A stretch of 11,593 nucleotides of DNA from Massilia sp. UBA2709 (lineage in GTDB: Bacteria; Pseudomonadota; Gammaproteobacteria; Burkholderiales; Burkholderiaceae_D). The notes under the pieces are model-generated. The model ran no database searches and was not told the origin of the DNA. It worked only from the letters and a program-made list of their open reading frames with translations. The stretch is taken from NCBI GenBank assembly GCA_002354135.1, contig DEKZ01000099.1, positions 1 through 11,593 on the forward strand, in the 5' to 3' direction. Each line of letters opens with the position of its first letter. The first letter of the stretch is position 1. Below, in pieces: positions 1 to 6,222 of this stretch. The position numbers were made by a program, and so were the translations under genes.

Positions 1-423
1 TCCCATTTCGAGCAGGATCTCGGCCGTGGTGACGCGCCCCGGATCGCTGCGCACGCCATGCACCAGGGTCGGCACGCCCTCGCGCGCCAGCAGCAGGGCC
101 AGCAGGGGCGTCAGGTTGGCGAGCTTGCGCGCGCCGTTGTAGCTCGGGATCAGCACGGGCGCGAACTCGCCCGGCGGCGTGGGCAGCGGCGCGAACGAGG
201 CTTGCGCGGCGTCCATGAAACCGGCCAGCTCCTCGACCGACTCGCCCTTGATGCGCATGGCCAGCAGGATGCCGCCCAGCTCGAGGTCGGACACCCGGCC
301 CTCGATCATGGCGGCGTACAGCAGGGCCGCGTCTTCGCGCGACATGCTGCGCGCGCCTTTGACGCCGCGGCCGATCTCCTTGATGAAGCGGGCCGCAGGG
401 AATGTTTCGTGATCGGTGTGCAT
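1..423 (-). CDS. ybiB: YbiB/TrpD2-family protein, N-terminal part (runs off the left edge)
   Basis: The first 141 residues of a minus-strand gene are visible; its 3' part lies beyond position 1. The N-terminus (residues 1-65) resembles the small helical domain of anthranilate phosphoribosyltransferase-like proteins, with a run ending in ELGGILLAMRIKGES. Residues about 93-125 contain PSYNGARKLANLTPLLAL and then a GVPTLVHG segment, the start of the Rossmann-like phosphoribosyltransferase-type domain. This pattern fits the TrpD2/YbiB branch, whose E. coli member is a nucleic-acid-binding protein rather than a tryptophan enzyme; it lacks the TrpD GTGGD signature in the visible part. The ATG at 423 has no strong Shine-Dalgarno sequence. 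It is divergent from the DAHP synthase gene, with 141 bp between the two starts. The family call is from recalled similarity and only part of the protein is seen. Confidence 0.75.
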   Translation of the reverse strand, partial: MHTDHETFPAARFIKEIGRGVKGARSMSREDAALLYAAMIEGRVSDLELGGILLAMRIKGESVEELAGFMDAAQASFAPLPTPPGEFAPVLIPSYNGARKLANLTPLLALLLAREGVPTLVHGVRSDPGRVTTAEILLEMG

Positions 424-432
424 GGGCGCTAG

Positions 433-456
433 CTTACACCCTTACACCGTTGCACC
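433..456. repeat. 8-bp tandem repeat, three units, just upstream of ybiB
   Basis: Two identical copies of CTTACACC (433-440, 441-448) are followed by a diverged third, GTTGCACC (449-456), and a weaker GCCGTACC at 457-464. The array begins 9 bp upstream of the ybiB start codon (on its coding strand it reads GGTGTAAG) and therefore lies in the ybiB leader or promoter. No function is evident; it may be chance or a small slipped-strand duplication. Confidence 0.4.
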
Positions 457-505
457 GCCGTACCACGCGCCGTCTCACTTCAGCCTGGCGCTTTTGCCCT
501 GTCTG

Positions 506-534
506 CTGCAAATATGCATTTTTGGCGCTACACT
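506..534 (+). promoter_or_regulatory. Weak candidate sigma70-type promoter for the DAHP synthase gene
   Basis: TACACT at 529-534 matches the -10 consensus at 4 of 6 positions. CTGCAA at 506-511 lies 17 bp upstream and matches the -35 consensus at 3 of 6. A TGCA-AATA-TGCA palindrome (507-518) overlaps the -35. The AT-rich patch around 510-524 stands out in an otherwise GC-rich 141-bp divergent region. No TyrR-type TGTAAA-N6-TTTACA box is seen. This is a pattern call only. Confidence 0.25.
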
Positions 535-564
535 GGCCCATCCGACTTGCCTCACGGACGCACC

Positions 565-1626
565 ATGCTGATTACACCAGATATCGAAAACACCAACGTT
601 ACCTCGTTCGGGCGCATGCCGACCCCGACCGAGCTGCACGCCAAGCTGCCGCTGACCGAGCGCGCCTTCACCACCGTCATGCAGGGTCGCGCCGCGCTGC
701 GCGACATCCTCGACCGCAAGGACAAGCGCCTGTTCGTGGTCGTCGGACCCTGCTCGATCCACGATCCGGAAGCGGGCCTGGACTATGCGCGCCGCCTGAA
801 GAAGCTGCAGGAAGAAGTGGCGGACACGATGCTGCTGGTGATGCGGGTGTATTTCGAGAAGCCGCGCACCACCACCGGCTGGAAGGGCTACATCAACGAT
901 CCGTTCATGGACGATTCCTTCCAGGTCGACGTCGGCATGGAGCGCGCCCGCCGCTTCCTGCTCGACGTGTGCGAGCTGGGCCTGCCCACCGCGACCGAGG
1001 CGCTCGACCCGATTTCGCCGCAATACCTGGGCGACCTGATCGCCTGGACCGCCATCGGCGCGCGCACTACTGAATCGCAGACCCACCGCGAGATGTCCTC
1101 GGGCCTGTCGACCCCGGTCGGCTTCAAGAACGGCACCGACGGCGACGTCGGCATCGCGATCAACGCCGTGCTGTCCTCGGCCAATCCGCACGCCTTCCTG
1201 GGCATCAACGACAAGGGCACGGTGTCGATCGTGCGCACCCGCGGCAACGCCTACGGCCACGTGGTGTTGCGCGGCGGCGGCGACCGTCCGAACTACGATT
1301 CGGTGTCGGTCACCATCGCCGAGCAGGCATTGAAGAAGGCCGGACTGCCGGCCAACCTGGTGGTGGACTGCTCGCACGCGAACAGCTACAAGAAGCCGGA
1401 ACTGCAGCCGCTGGTGATGTCGGACGTGATCCAGCAGATCCGCCACGGCAACCGCTCGCTGGTCGGCGTGATGATCGAATCGAACATCGTCGCCGGCAAC
1501 CAGCCGATCCCGGCGGACCTGACCCAGCTGAAGTACGGCTGCTCGGTGACCGACGGCTGCATCGGCTGGGAGGATACGGTGGCGATGCTGCAGAGTGCGC
1601 ACAAGGAGCTGCTGCAGCGTCCGTAA
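565..1626 (+). CDS. aroG: 3-deoxy-7-phosphoheptulonate synthase (DAHP synthase), class I alpha
   Basis: The enzyme condenses phosphoenolpyruvate with erythrose 4-phosphate to DAHP, the first committed step of the shikimate pathway, in the cytoplasm. The protein is 353 aa, against 350 for E. coli AroG. Its landmarks sit two residues later than in AroG: metal-binding Cys63 in VVGPCSIHDPE, Arg94 and Lys99 in MRVYFEKPRTTTGWKG, then GARTTESQTHRE, GFKNGTDG at 186-193, SHANSYKKP and the C-terminal SVTDGCIGWEDT. The start at 565 (MLITPDIEN) is preferred over an upstream in-frame ATG at 514 because it gives the usual family length; a weak GGA lies 6 nt upstream. Gly213 in PHAFLGIN replaces the serine of Phe-sensitive AroG (Ser211) and matches AroF-like enzymes, suggesting tyrosine rather than phenylalanine feedback. 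The symbol denotes the family, not the proven inhibitor class. A REP-like palindrome begins 8 bp after the stop codon. Confidence 0.95.
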   Translation: MLITPDIENTNVTSFGRMPTPTELHAKLPLTERAFTTVMQGRAALRDILDRKDKRLFVVVGPCSIHDPEAGLDYARRLKKLQEEVADTMLLVMRVYFEKPRTTTGWKGYINDPFMDDSFQVDVGMERARRFLLDVCELGLPTATEALDPISPQYLGDLIAWTAIGARTTESQTHREMSSGLSTPVGFKNGTDGDVGIAINAVLSSANPHAFLGINDKGTVSIVRTRGNAYGHVVLRGGGDRPNYDSVSVTIAEQALKKAGLPANLVVDCSHANSYKKPELQPLVMSDVIQQIRHGNRSLVGVMIESNIVAGNQPIPADLTQLKYGCSVTDGCIGWEDTVAMLQSAHKELLQRP

Positions 1627-1633
1627 GGTTTTC

Positions 1634-1675
1634 GTAGGGTGGGCGCGGCCGGCGTAGGCACTTGTGCCCACGCGG
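1634..1675 (+). repeat. REP-like element, GTAG-headed, with enlarged loop
   Basis: The element starts with GTAG (1634-1637) and GGTGGGC (1638-1644) and ends with GTGCCCACGCGG (1664-1675), so GTGGGC pairs with GCCCAC. The loop is longer than in the sister copy at 4149-4176 and contains an extra GTAGGCAC. It begins 8 bp after the DAHP synthase stop codon and may affect mRNA 3' ends. It shares its head and tail with the other four copies in this window. Confidence 0.7.
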
Positions 1676-1756
1676 TCTCACCGTCTGCGAGCACGCGGCG
1701 CCGGTTATCATCGCGGGTGCCGGACCGTGTGTGGATGATCGAATCATAACGATCGA

Positions 1757-1785
1757 CGCGTGAACGGGAGACCCGTCCACCCTAC
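1757..1785 (-). repeat. REP-like element, GTAG-headed, GGTGGAC variant
   Basis: Read on the minus strand, GTAGGGTGGAC (1785-1775) leads into an imperfect hairpin, GGGTCTCCC, and a GTTCACGCG tail. It is the opposite orientation to the copy at 1634-1675, so the pair has its GTAG heads pointing outwards with about 80 bp between them. The head is identical to the other copies, while the stem has diverged (GGAC instead of GGGC). Confidence 0.6.
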
Positions 1786-1840
1786 GGCCCATGCAGCCGT
1801 CTACATACAAAATCCGTTGCAGGTGCGCGACCGGTCGGAC

Positions 1841-1866
1841 AGCGTGGGCTCAAGAGCCCACGCTAC
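1841..1866 (-). repeat. REP-like perfect hairpin with GTAG head
   Basis: AGCGTGGGCTC (1841-1851) and GAGCCCACGCT (1854-1864) form a perfect 11-bp stem with a 2-base AA spacer. On the minus strand it reads GTAG (1866-1863) followed by CGTGGGCTC, matching the head and GTGGGC core of the neighbouring elements. No T-run follows on either strand, so a rho-independent terminator is unlikely. Confidence 0.65.
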
Positions 1867-1944
1867 GCCCTCGCCAGCGTTATCGCATACAACACCGCCG
1901 CCGGTATTCCCCCACCGGCCACAGCGCCGCCCGCCCGGGTGCTT

Positions 1945-1950
1945 TACAAT
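1945..1950 (+). promoter_or_regulatory. Candidate -10 box for tsaD
   Basis: TACAAT (1945-1950) matches TATAAT at 5 of 6 positions and ends 33 bp before the tsaD ATG, a fitting distance for a short leader. No good -35 hexamer is visible 16-18 bp upstream (the region is GC-rich), so it is a partial promoter call. Confidence 0.4.
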
Positions 1951-1983
1951 GTCGAATTCCGCTTTCCCCTTCCGCTTGTTCCC

Positions 1984-3024
1984 ATGATTGTTCTCGGCGT
2001 CGAATCCTCCTGCGATGAAACCGGCCTGGCTCTGTACGATACCGAGCGCGGCCTGCTGTCCCATGCCCTGCATTCGCAGGTCGCCATGCACGAGGAGTAC
2101 GGCGGCGTGGTGCCGGAGCTGGCCTCGCGCGACCATATCCGCCGCGCCCTGCCCCTGCTGGAACAGACGATCGCCAAGGCCGGCATCGCCAAGGGCGACA
2201 TCGACGCCATCGCCTACACCCAGGGGCCGGGCCTGGCCGGCGCGCTGCTGGTCGGCTCCTCGGTTGCCTGCAGCCTGGGCCTGGCGCTCGACAAGCCGGT
2301 GCTCGGCGTGCACCACCTCGAGGGGCACCTGCTCTCGCCGCTGCTGGCGAGCGAGCGCCCCGACTTTCCCTTCATCGCCCTGCTGGTCTCGGGTGGCCAC
2401 ACCCAGTTGATGCGGGTCGACGGCGTCGGCCGCTACACCCTGCTCGGCGAGACCCTGGACGACGCCGCCGGCGAAGCCTTCGACAAGTCGGCCAAGCTGC
2501 TCGGCCTGGGCTATCCCGGCGGACCGGCGATCTCGCGCCTGGCTGAATTCGGCGATCCGAACGCCTACACCCTGCCGCGCCCGATGCTGCATTCGAAGGA
2601 CTTCAACTTCAGCTTCTCGGGCCTGAAGACGGCGGTGCTGACGGTCGTGAAGAACCATGACGAAAAAGTCATCGCCAACATCTGCGAACAGGACAAGGCG
2701 AACATCGCGCGCGGCTTCGTCGACGCGATCGTCGACGTGCTGACCGCGAAATGCGTCAACGCGTTGCGCCACACCGGCCTGAAGCGCCTGGTGATCGCCG
2801 GCGGCGTCGGCGCCAACAAGCAGCTGCGCGCATCGCTGGACGCAGCGGCGGCCAAGCGCAAGTTCCGCGTCTACTATCCGGAGCTGGAATTCTGCACCGA
2901 CAACGGCGCGATGATCGCCTTTGCCGGGGCCATGCGCCTGGAACGGAACCCGGCGTTGGCGACGCGCGACTACGCCTTCAACGTGCGGCCGCGCTGGCCT
3001 CTCGACGAGCTGGGAGCAGCCTGA
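1984..3024 (+). CDS. tsaD: tRNA N6-adenosine threonylcarbamoyltransferase TsaD
   Basis: TsaD transfers the threonylcarbamoyl group from threonylcarbamoyl-AMP to A37 of ANN-decoding tRNAs, working with TsaB and TsaE in the cytoplasm. The protein is 346 aa, close to the 337 aa of E. coli. It opens with the ASKHA-fold phosphate-1 motif (MIVLGVESSCDETGLALYD). The HLEGH metal-binding motif gives His111 and His115, the same numbering as E. coli. SGGHTQL follows at 136-142, then YPGGPAISRLAE, the FSGLKTAV segment, IAGGVGANKQL and the third metal ligand Asp306 in CTDNGAMIA. The ATG at 1984 is chosen over an in-frame ATG at 1939, because the extension is unlike the family and overlaps the candidate -10 box. 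There is no clear Shine-Dalgarno sequence in the C/T-rich leader. The gene stands alone; the next gene starts 119 bp downstream with its own ribosome-binding site. Confidence 0.97.
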   Translation: MIVLGVESSCDETGLALYDTERGLLSHALHSQVAMHEEYGGVVPELASRDHIRRALPLLEQTIAKAGIAKGDIDAIAYTQGPGLAGALLVGSSVACSLGLALDKPVLGVHHLEGHLLSPLLASERPDFPFIALLVSGGHTQLMRVDGVGRYTLLGETLDDAAGEAFDKSAKLLGLGYPGGPAISRLAEFGDPNAYTLPRPMLHSKDFNFSFSGLKTAVLTVVKNHDEKVIANICEQDKANIARGFVDAIVDVLTAKCVNALRHTGLKRLVIAGGVGANKQLRASLDAAAAKRKFRVYYPELEFCTDNGAMIAFAGAMRLERNPALATRDYAFNVRPRWPLDELGAA

Positions 3025-3143
3025 GCGCCACGCGTTAAGGCCCCGGCGGCAGTGAACTTGCAACGCTGACATCGATCCTACCGTGTGACCGCGCCACGCC
3101 AAAGAGTGGCACTATCTGGCGGTTCAGTTTTCGGAGGTCCTAC

Positions 3144-3989
3144 ATGCGCGTTGTGAGTTGGAACATTCACTGGGGCTGTGGAAGGGACGGGCGCATCCGT
3201 ATCCACGCAATCATCGATGTGCTGCGCAGGCTCAATCCCGACGTGATCTGCCTGCAGGAAGTGGCAGCGAATCACCCCGAGCTCGAGGGAAGCGCCAGCG
3301 CCAACCAATTCAAGCAGCTGGCGGGCGCCTTCGGCGGCTACCATCCGATCGAGTACGCCCCCAGCGAAATCTACCGCAGCAACGTTCCCCGCCTGTTCGG
3401 CAACCTGATCCTCTCGAAATTCCGCATCACCCAGGCCCACCGCCACCTGCTGCCCTGGCCGGCCGACCCGGCGCATTCGCAGGGCATGCCGCGCGGCGCG
3501 ATCGAGGTCGTGCTCGACACGCCGCGCTCCAAGCTGCGCCTGGTGACCACCCACCTCGAATACCATTCGCAGCTGCAAAGGAGCGCCCAGGTGCGCCGCC
3601 TGCGCGAGCTGCATGCCCAGGCCTGTGCACGGGCCCGCACTTTCCAGCCCAATCCCGAGATGGACGCGCCCTACCAGCTCGGCCTCCTGCCTGAGTCGGC
3701 GATCTATTGCGGCGACTTCAACCTGCAGCCCGAGTCGCCCGAATACGCCGCACTGCTCGCGCCCCCGGTCGAGGCCGAGCTGGCGCTGGTCGACGCCTGG
3801 CGCGCGCGCCATCCCGACCATGCACGCGCGCCGACGGCCGGGCTGCATGGCTTTGCCTGGCCCGAGAAGCCCGATTGCTACGATTATTTCTTCGTGACCG
3901 AAGACCTGGTGCCGCGCATTGCGGAGGTCGAGGTGCAGTCGGAGACCTCGGCGTCGGATCACCAGCCGATCGTGCTGGATCTGGTGTGA
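3144..3989 (+). CDS. Endonuclease/exonuclease/phosphatase (EEP) family hydrolase
   Basis: This is a complete 281-aa metal-dependent phosphodiesterase/phosphatase of the DNase I-like fold. The active-site elements appear in order: Asn7 in SWNIHW, catalytic Glu39 in ICLQEV, His137 in THLEYH, Asp191 and Asn193 in GDFNLQPES, Asp247 in CYDYFF, and the terminal Asp272-His273 pair in SDHQPIVLDL. No signal peptide or membrane segment is seen, so it is probably cytoplasmic. The start is well supported by GGAGG at 3133-3137, 6 nt before the ATG. The substrate (nucleic acid, inositol phosphate or a lipid head group) cannot be told from the sequence. It follows tsaD on the same strand but with 119 bp between, so it is probably a separate unit. 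Its active site is intact, in contrast to the EEP fragment at 6223. Confidence 0.85.
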   Translation: MRVVSWNIHWGCGRDGRIRIHAIIDVLRRLNPDVICLQEVAANHPELEGSASANQFKQLAGAFGGYHPIEYAPSEIYRSNVPRLFGNLILSKFRITQAHRHLLPWPADPAHSQGMPRGAIEVVLDTPRSKLRLVTTHLEYHSQLQRSAQVRRLRELHAQACARARTFQPNPEMDAPYQLGLLPESAIYCGDFNLQPESPEYAALLAPPVEAELALVDAWRARHPDHARAPTAGLHGFAWPEKPDCYDYFFVTEDLVPRIAEVEVQSETSASDHQPIVLDLV

Positions 3990-4068
3990 AGTTCGCGGCT
4001 GATCTATTGAGCCGCTAGCGGTGCGCTGACAGTCGGACCTAAGCCGCGTCAACGCGATGCTGGCGTTC

Positions 4069-4094
4069 GCGTGGGCACGGGGTGCCCACCCTAC
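4069..4094 (-). repeat. REP-like element, left arm of an inverted pair
   Basis: GTGGGCAC (4071-4078) and GTGCCCAC (4082-4089) form a perfect 8-bp stem with a GGG spacer, followed by C and CTAC (4091-4094). On the minus strand it therefore reads GTAG, GGTGGGCAC, CCC, GTGCCCACGC. It is in inverted orientation to the copy at 4149-4176, with the GTAG heads facing each other. The 266-bp intergenic region 3990-4255 holds nothing else that I recognise. Confidence 0.75.
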
Positions 4095-4148
4095 AGTCGC
4101 CGATACGGGTGAAAACGAGTAGAACTGTTCTTTGCGTTAGCGGAAACC

Positions 4149-4176
4149 GTAGGGTGGGCACTCTGTGCCCACGCGG
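4149..4176 (+). repeat. REP-like element, right arm of an inverted pair
   Basis: GTAG (4149-4152) is followed by GGTGGGCAC and TCT, then GTGCCCACGCGG. The stem pairs 4154-4161 with 4165-4172 perfectly around a 3-base loop. Similarity to the left arm extends past the palindrome into the outer flank (GCGTT before or after a CGCGTGGGCAC core), so the two arms look like one composite unit (REPIN/BIME-like) with a 54-bp centre. Confidence 0.75.
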
Positions 4177-4255
4177 AACGCAACGCTGTGTTGGCGCTCT
4201 TCGAACCGCAAGAGGCGCACGCACGCAGCCTCTCCGAAAGATCAGCCCAAACGCA

Positions 4256-4918
4256 TCACGCCAGCGGCGTTTCCGCCTGCGCCGCGATCTCGCGCAGCGC
4301 GCGCTCGAACACTTCCGGCGGCTGGCCGCCCGAGATCAGGTGGCGCTGGTTGATGACGATGGCCGGCACCGAGCGGATGCCCGCGCGCTGGAAGAAGAAT
4401 TCGGCTTCGCGCACTTCGTCGGCGAATTCGCCCGACTCCAGCACGCGCTGCGCTTCGGTGGTGTCGAGACCGACCTGCCCCGCCACGCGCACCAGCAGCT
4501 CGCGCGAGCTCGGGTCTTCGCAGTGGGTGAAATAGGCTTCGAACAGCGCCAGCTTGAGCGCGTGCTGGCGGCCCTGCGACTCGGCCCAGTGCAGCAGGCG
4601 GTGAGCGTCGAAGGTGTTGTAGATGCGGCCGCGGCGCGCCATGTCGAAGGTGAAGCCGACCGCTTCGCCGCGCTGGCGGATGGTTTCGCGCGACTGCACC
4701 TGCTGCTCGAGCGTGGCGCCGTATTTCTCGGTGATGTGCTCGACGATGTCCTGCCCTTCCGGTCCCATGTCCTGGTTCAGCTCGAAAGGCTGGAAATGCA
4801 GGTCGACAGTGACCTCGGGCGCGACGCGCTCGATCGCCTGCTCCAGCGACTTGAGGCCGATCGCGCACCACGGGCACGACACGTCCGACACGAAATCAAT
4901 CCTCAATTGCTTGCTCAC
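4256..4918 (-). CDS. DsbA-family (FrnE-like) thiol oxidoreductase
   Basis: This 220-aa protein has a thioredoxin fold with an inserted helical domain, as in the FrnE/2-hydroxychromene-2-carboxylate isomerase-like branch of the DsbA family. The active-site motif Cys15-Pro-Trp-Cys18 sits after the first beta strand (LRIDFVSDVSCPWC), and the cis-proline loop is SVPAIVIN with Pro185. No signal peptide precedes it, so it should act in the cytoplasm, probably as a disulfide isomerase or reductase; the partner is unknown. The start codon is GTG at 4918, supported by AGGAAGG about 9 nt upstream; no in-frame ATG is better placed. It lies 83 bp downstream of plsY with a GC-rich hairpin between, so it is probably a separate transcript or only partly co-transcribed. 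Confidence 0.88.
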   Translation of the reverse strand: MSKQLRIDFVSDVSCPWCAIGLKSLEQAIERVAPEVTVDLHFQPFELNQDMGPEGQDIVEHITEKYGATLEQQVQSRETIRQRGEAVGFTFDMARRGRIYNTFDAHRLLHWAESQGRQHALKLALFEAYFTHCEDPSSRELLVRVAGQVGLDTTEAQRVLESGEFADEVREAEFFFQRAGIRSVPAIVINQRHLISGGQPPEVFERALREIAAQAETPLA

Positions 4919-4944
4919 GCTACACCGCCTTCCTGAAATGAATA

Positions 4945-4968
4945 CCGGCGCAGAACGCGCCGGCTTTT
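4945..4968. terminator. GC-rich hairpin between plsY and the FrnE-like gene
   Basis: CCGGCGC (4945-4951) and GCGCCGG (4957-4963) make a 7-bp stem with an AGAAC loop. On the plus strand a C and TTTT (4965-4968) follow, a rho-independent terminator shape, although no plus-strand gene runs into it. On the minus strand, the direction of plsY, the stem is preceded by AAAAG and followed by the weaker TATTCATTT. Partial termination after plsY is the likely role. Confidence 0.5.
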
Positions 4969-5001
4969 ACTCTATATGGGCCTGCTTGCGACAGTATCAA
5001 G

Positions 5002-5622
5002 CTACTTTTTCTTGGCCCCTGCCGCCTTGCTGCCGATGCGCGATTCCTTGCCGGCGATCAGGTTGCCGATGTTCTTGGCGTGACGGAAGATCAGCAGCGC
5101 GCTCATCGCGGCCACGGCGAACAGGATCTCGTTCACGCCGAACAGCAGGCCATAGTAGAAGGGGGCGAAGACCGATGCGATCAGCGCCGCCAGCGAGGAG
5201 TAGCGGAAGGCATAGGCCACCACCATCCAGGTGACCAGGGTCGCCAGGCCCAGCCAGACGTTCAGGCCGAGCAGCACGCCGAGCGCCGTGGCGACGCCCT
5301 TGCCGCCCACGAAGCGGAAGAAAACCGGCCACAGGTGGCCCAGGAAGACCGCGATTGCCACCAGCGCCACGCCGCCGCGTTCGATGCCGTAGGCCTCGCC
5401 GAACTGCACCGCCAGCCACACGGCCAGCCAGCCCTTGGCGGCGTCGCCGATCAGGGTGGCGATGGCCGCCTTCTTGCTGCCGCTGCGCAGCACGTTGGTG
5501 GCGCCCGGGTTCTTCGACCCGTAGGTGCGGGGGTCGGACAGGCCGAACAGGCGGCTCATCACGACGGCAAAGGAAACCGAACCGAGCAAATAGGCGGCAA
5601 CGACGGCGATCAAGGTATTCAT
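5002..5622 (-). CDS. plsY: Acyl-phosphate glycerol-3-phosphate acyltransferase PlsY
   Basis: PlsY is an inner-membrane enzyme that transfers the acyl chain from acyl-phosphate (made by PlsX) to sn-glycerol 3-phosphate, giving lysophosphatidate for phospholipid synthesis. The 206-aa protein is the usual length and very hydrophobic, with an N-terminal membrane segment (4-22). Its signatures are all present: GSKNPGATN at 35-43, GHLWPVFFRFVGGKGVAT at 95-112, and HAKNIGNLIAGKE at 181-193. The C-terminus is a basic tail ending AKKK. The ATG at 5622 is preceded by GAGAG at a short spacing. A TATATT -10-like box lies at 5662-5667 on the minus strand, inside the 69-bp gap after ybaK, so plsY may have its own promoter as well as read-through from ybaK. 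Confidence 0.96.
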   Translation of the reverse strand: MNTLIAVVAAYLLGSVSFAVVMSRLFGLSDPRTYGSKNPGATNVLRSGSKKAAIATLIGDAAKGWLAVWLAVQFGEAYGIERGGVALVAIAVFLGHLWPVFFRFVGGKGVATALGVLLGLNVWLGLATLVTWMVVAYAFRYSSLAALIASVFAPFYYGLLFGVNEILFAVAAMSALLIFRHAKNIGNLIAGKESRIGSKAAGAKKK

Positions 5623-5661
5623 GTTATCTCTCTATTATTTCCCGTGTGGAACGGGCTCGTG

Positions 5662-5667
5662 AATATA
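5662..5667 (-). promoter_or_regulatory. Candidate -10 box for plsY
   Basis: On the minus strand TATATT matches TATAAT at 5 of 6 positions and ends 39 bp upstream of the plsY ATG. No convincing -35 hexamer is present at 16-18 bp. A short CCCGT/ACGGG hairpin lies between it and the ribosome-binding region. Confidence 0.3.
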
Positions 5668-5691
5668 CACTAGCCCGCAACGCCGCGATAG

Positions 5692-6183
5692 TCAGTCGGC
5701 CAGCGCACACTGGACGAGCTTGGCGCCCAGCACGTCGACCAGCACGCGCGGATCGACGCCGACCAGGTAGCCGCGCCGTCCGCCGTTGATGTAGATCTTG
5801 CCGAGTTCGAGGATGCTTTCCTCGACATACACCGGCATCGCCTTGCGCGTGCCGAAGGGAGATGTGCCGCCCACCAGGTAGCCCGAATGGCGCTGCGCCA
5901 CCTCGGGCTTGCACGGCTCGACCGACTTGCAGCCGATCGCGCGCGCCAGGTTCTTGGTCGAGACCTTGCAGTCGCCGTGCATGAGCACGATCAAGGGGCG
6001 CGCCGCCTCGTCCTGCATCACCAGGGTCTTGATGACGTCGTGTTCGGGCACGCCCAGCTCGCGCGAGGATACGGCGGTGCCGCCATGCTCCTCGTAGGCG
6101 TAGGGATGTTCGGAAAAAGCCACTGCGTGCTTGCGCAGGAACCCGGTCGCGGGTGTCTCTGAAACGTGCTCTTTCTTGGCCAT
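5692..6183 (-). CDS. ybaK: YbaK/EbsC-family aminoacyl-tRNA deacylase, probably Cys-tRNA(Pro) deacylase
   Basis: This is a 163-aa single-domain trans-editing enzyme; E. coli YbaK (159 aa) hydrolyses Cys mischarged on tRNA(Pro). Family marks are the N-terminal TPATGFL-like segment (PATGFLRKHAV), conserved Lys52 in DVIKTLVM, the MHGDCKVSTKNLARAIG stretch, and the glycine-rich GYLVGGTSPFG loop at 101-111. The start MAKKEHVS at 6183 is chosen over long upstream in-frame extensions, because family similarity begins here and the extension would run antisense across the gene at 6223. Only 39 bp separate it from that divergent gene. The exact mischarged tRNA edited is inferred from the family. Confidence 0.92.
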   Translation of the reverse strand: MAKKEHVSETPATGFLRKHAVAFSEHPYAYEEHGGTAVSSRELGVPEHDVIKTLVMQDEAARPLIVLMHGDCKVSTKNLARAIGCKSVEPCKPEVAQRHSGYLVGGTSPFGTRKAMPVYVEESILELGKIYINGGRRGYLVGVDPRVLVDVLGAKLVQCALAD

Positions 6184-6206
6184 TGCGTGATACGCTAAAC
6201 ACTGGA

Positions 6207-6214
6207 TAAAGGGG
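6207..6214 (+). promoter_or_regulatory. Strong ribosome-binding site of the chimeric ORF
   Basis: TAAAGGGG (6207-6214) lies 8 nt before the ATG at 6223, a good Shine-Dalgarno placement. It shows that the translation signals of the EEP half are intact in the chimera. Confidence 0.55.
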
Positions 6215-6222
6215 TTTCTATT

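Noticed and set aside
514..564. 17-residue extension of DAHP synthase
   Set aside because: It is not seen in the family, and it overlaps the candidate promoter.
424..564. TyrR-type operator upstream of the DAHP synthase gene
   Set aside because: No TGTAAA-N6-TTTACA-like sequence was found, only a short TGCA-AATA-TGCA palindrome.
475..1671. Minus-strand open frame of 398 codons
   Set aside because: It is antisense to the DAHP synthase gene and has no domain signal.
1841..1864. Rho-independent terminator after the DAHP synthase gene
   Set aside because: The hairpin is perfect but has no T-run and lies over 200 bp from the stop; it fits the REP-like family better.
1939..1983. 15-residue extension of TsaD
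   Set aside because: It starts within or next to the candidate -10 box, and the family begins at MIVLGVESS.
1801..3102. Minus-strand open frame of 433 codons
   Set aside because: It is antisense to tsaD, which is unambiguous.
4082..4936. Plus-strand open frame starting inside the REP-like pair
   Set aside because: It is antisense to the FrnE-like gene and starts within repeat DNA.
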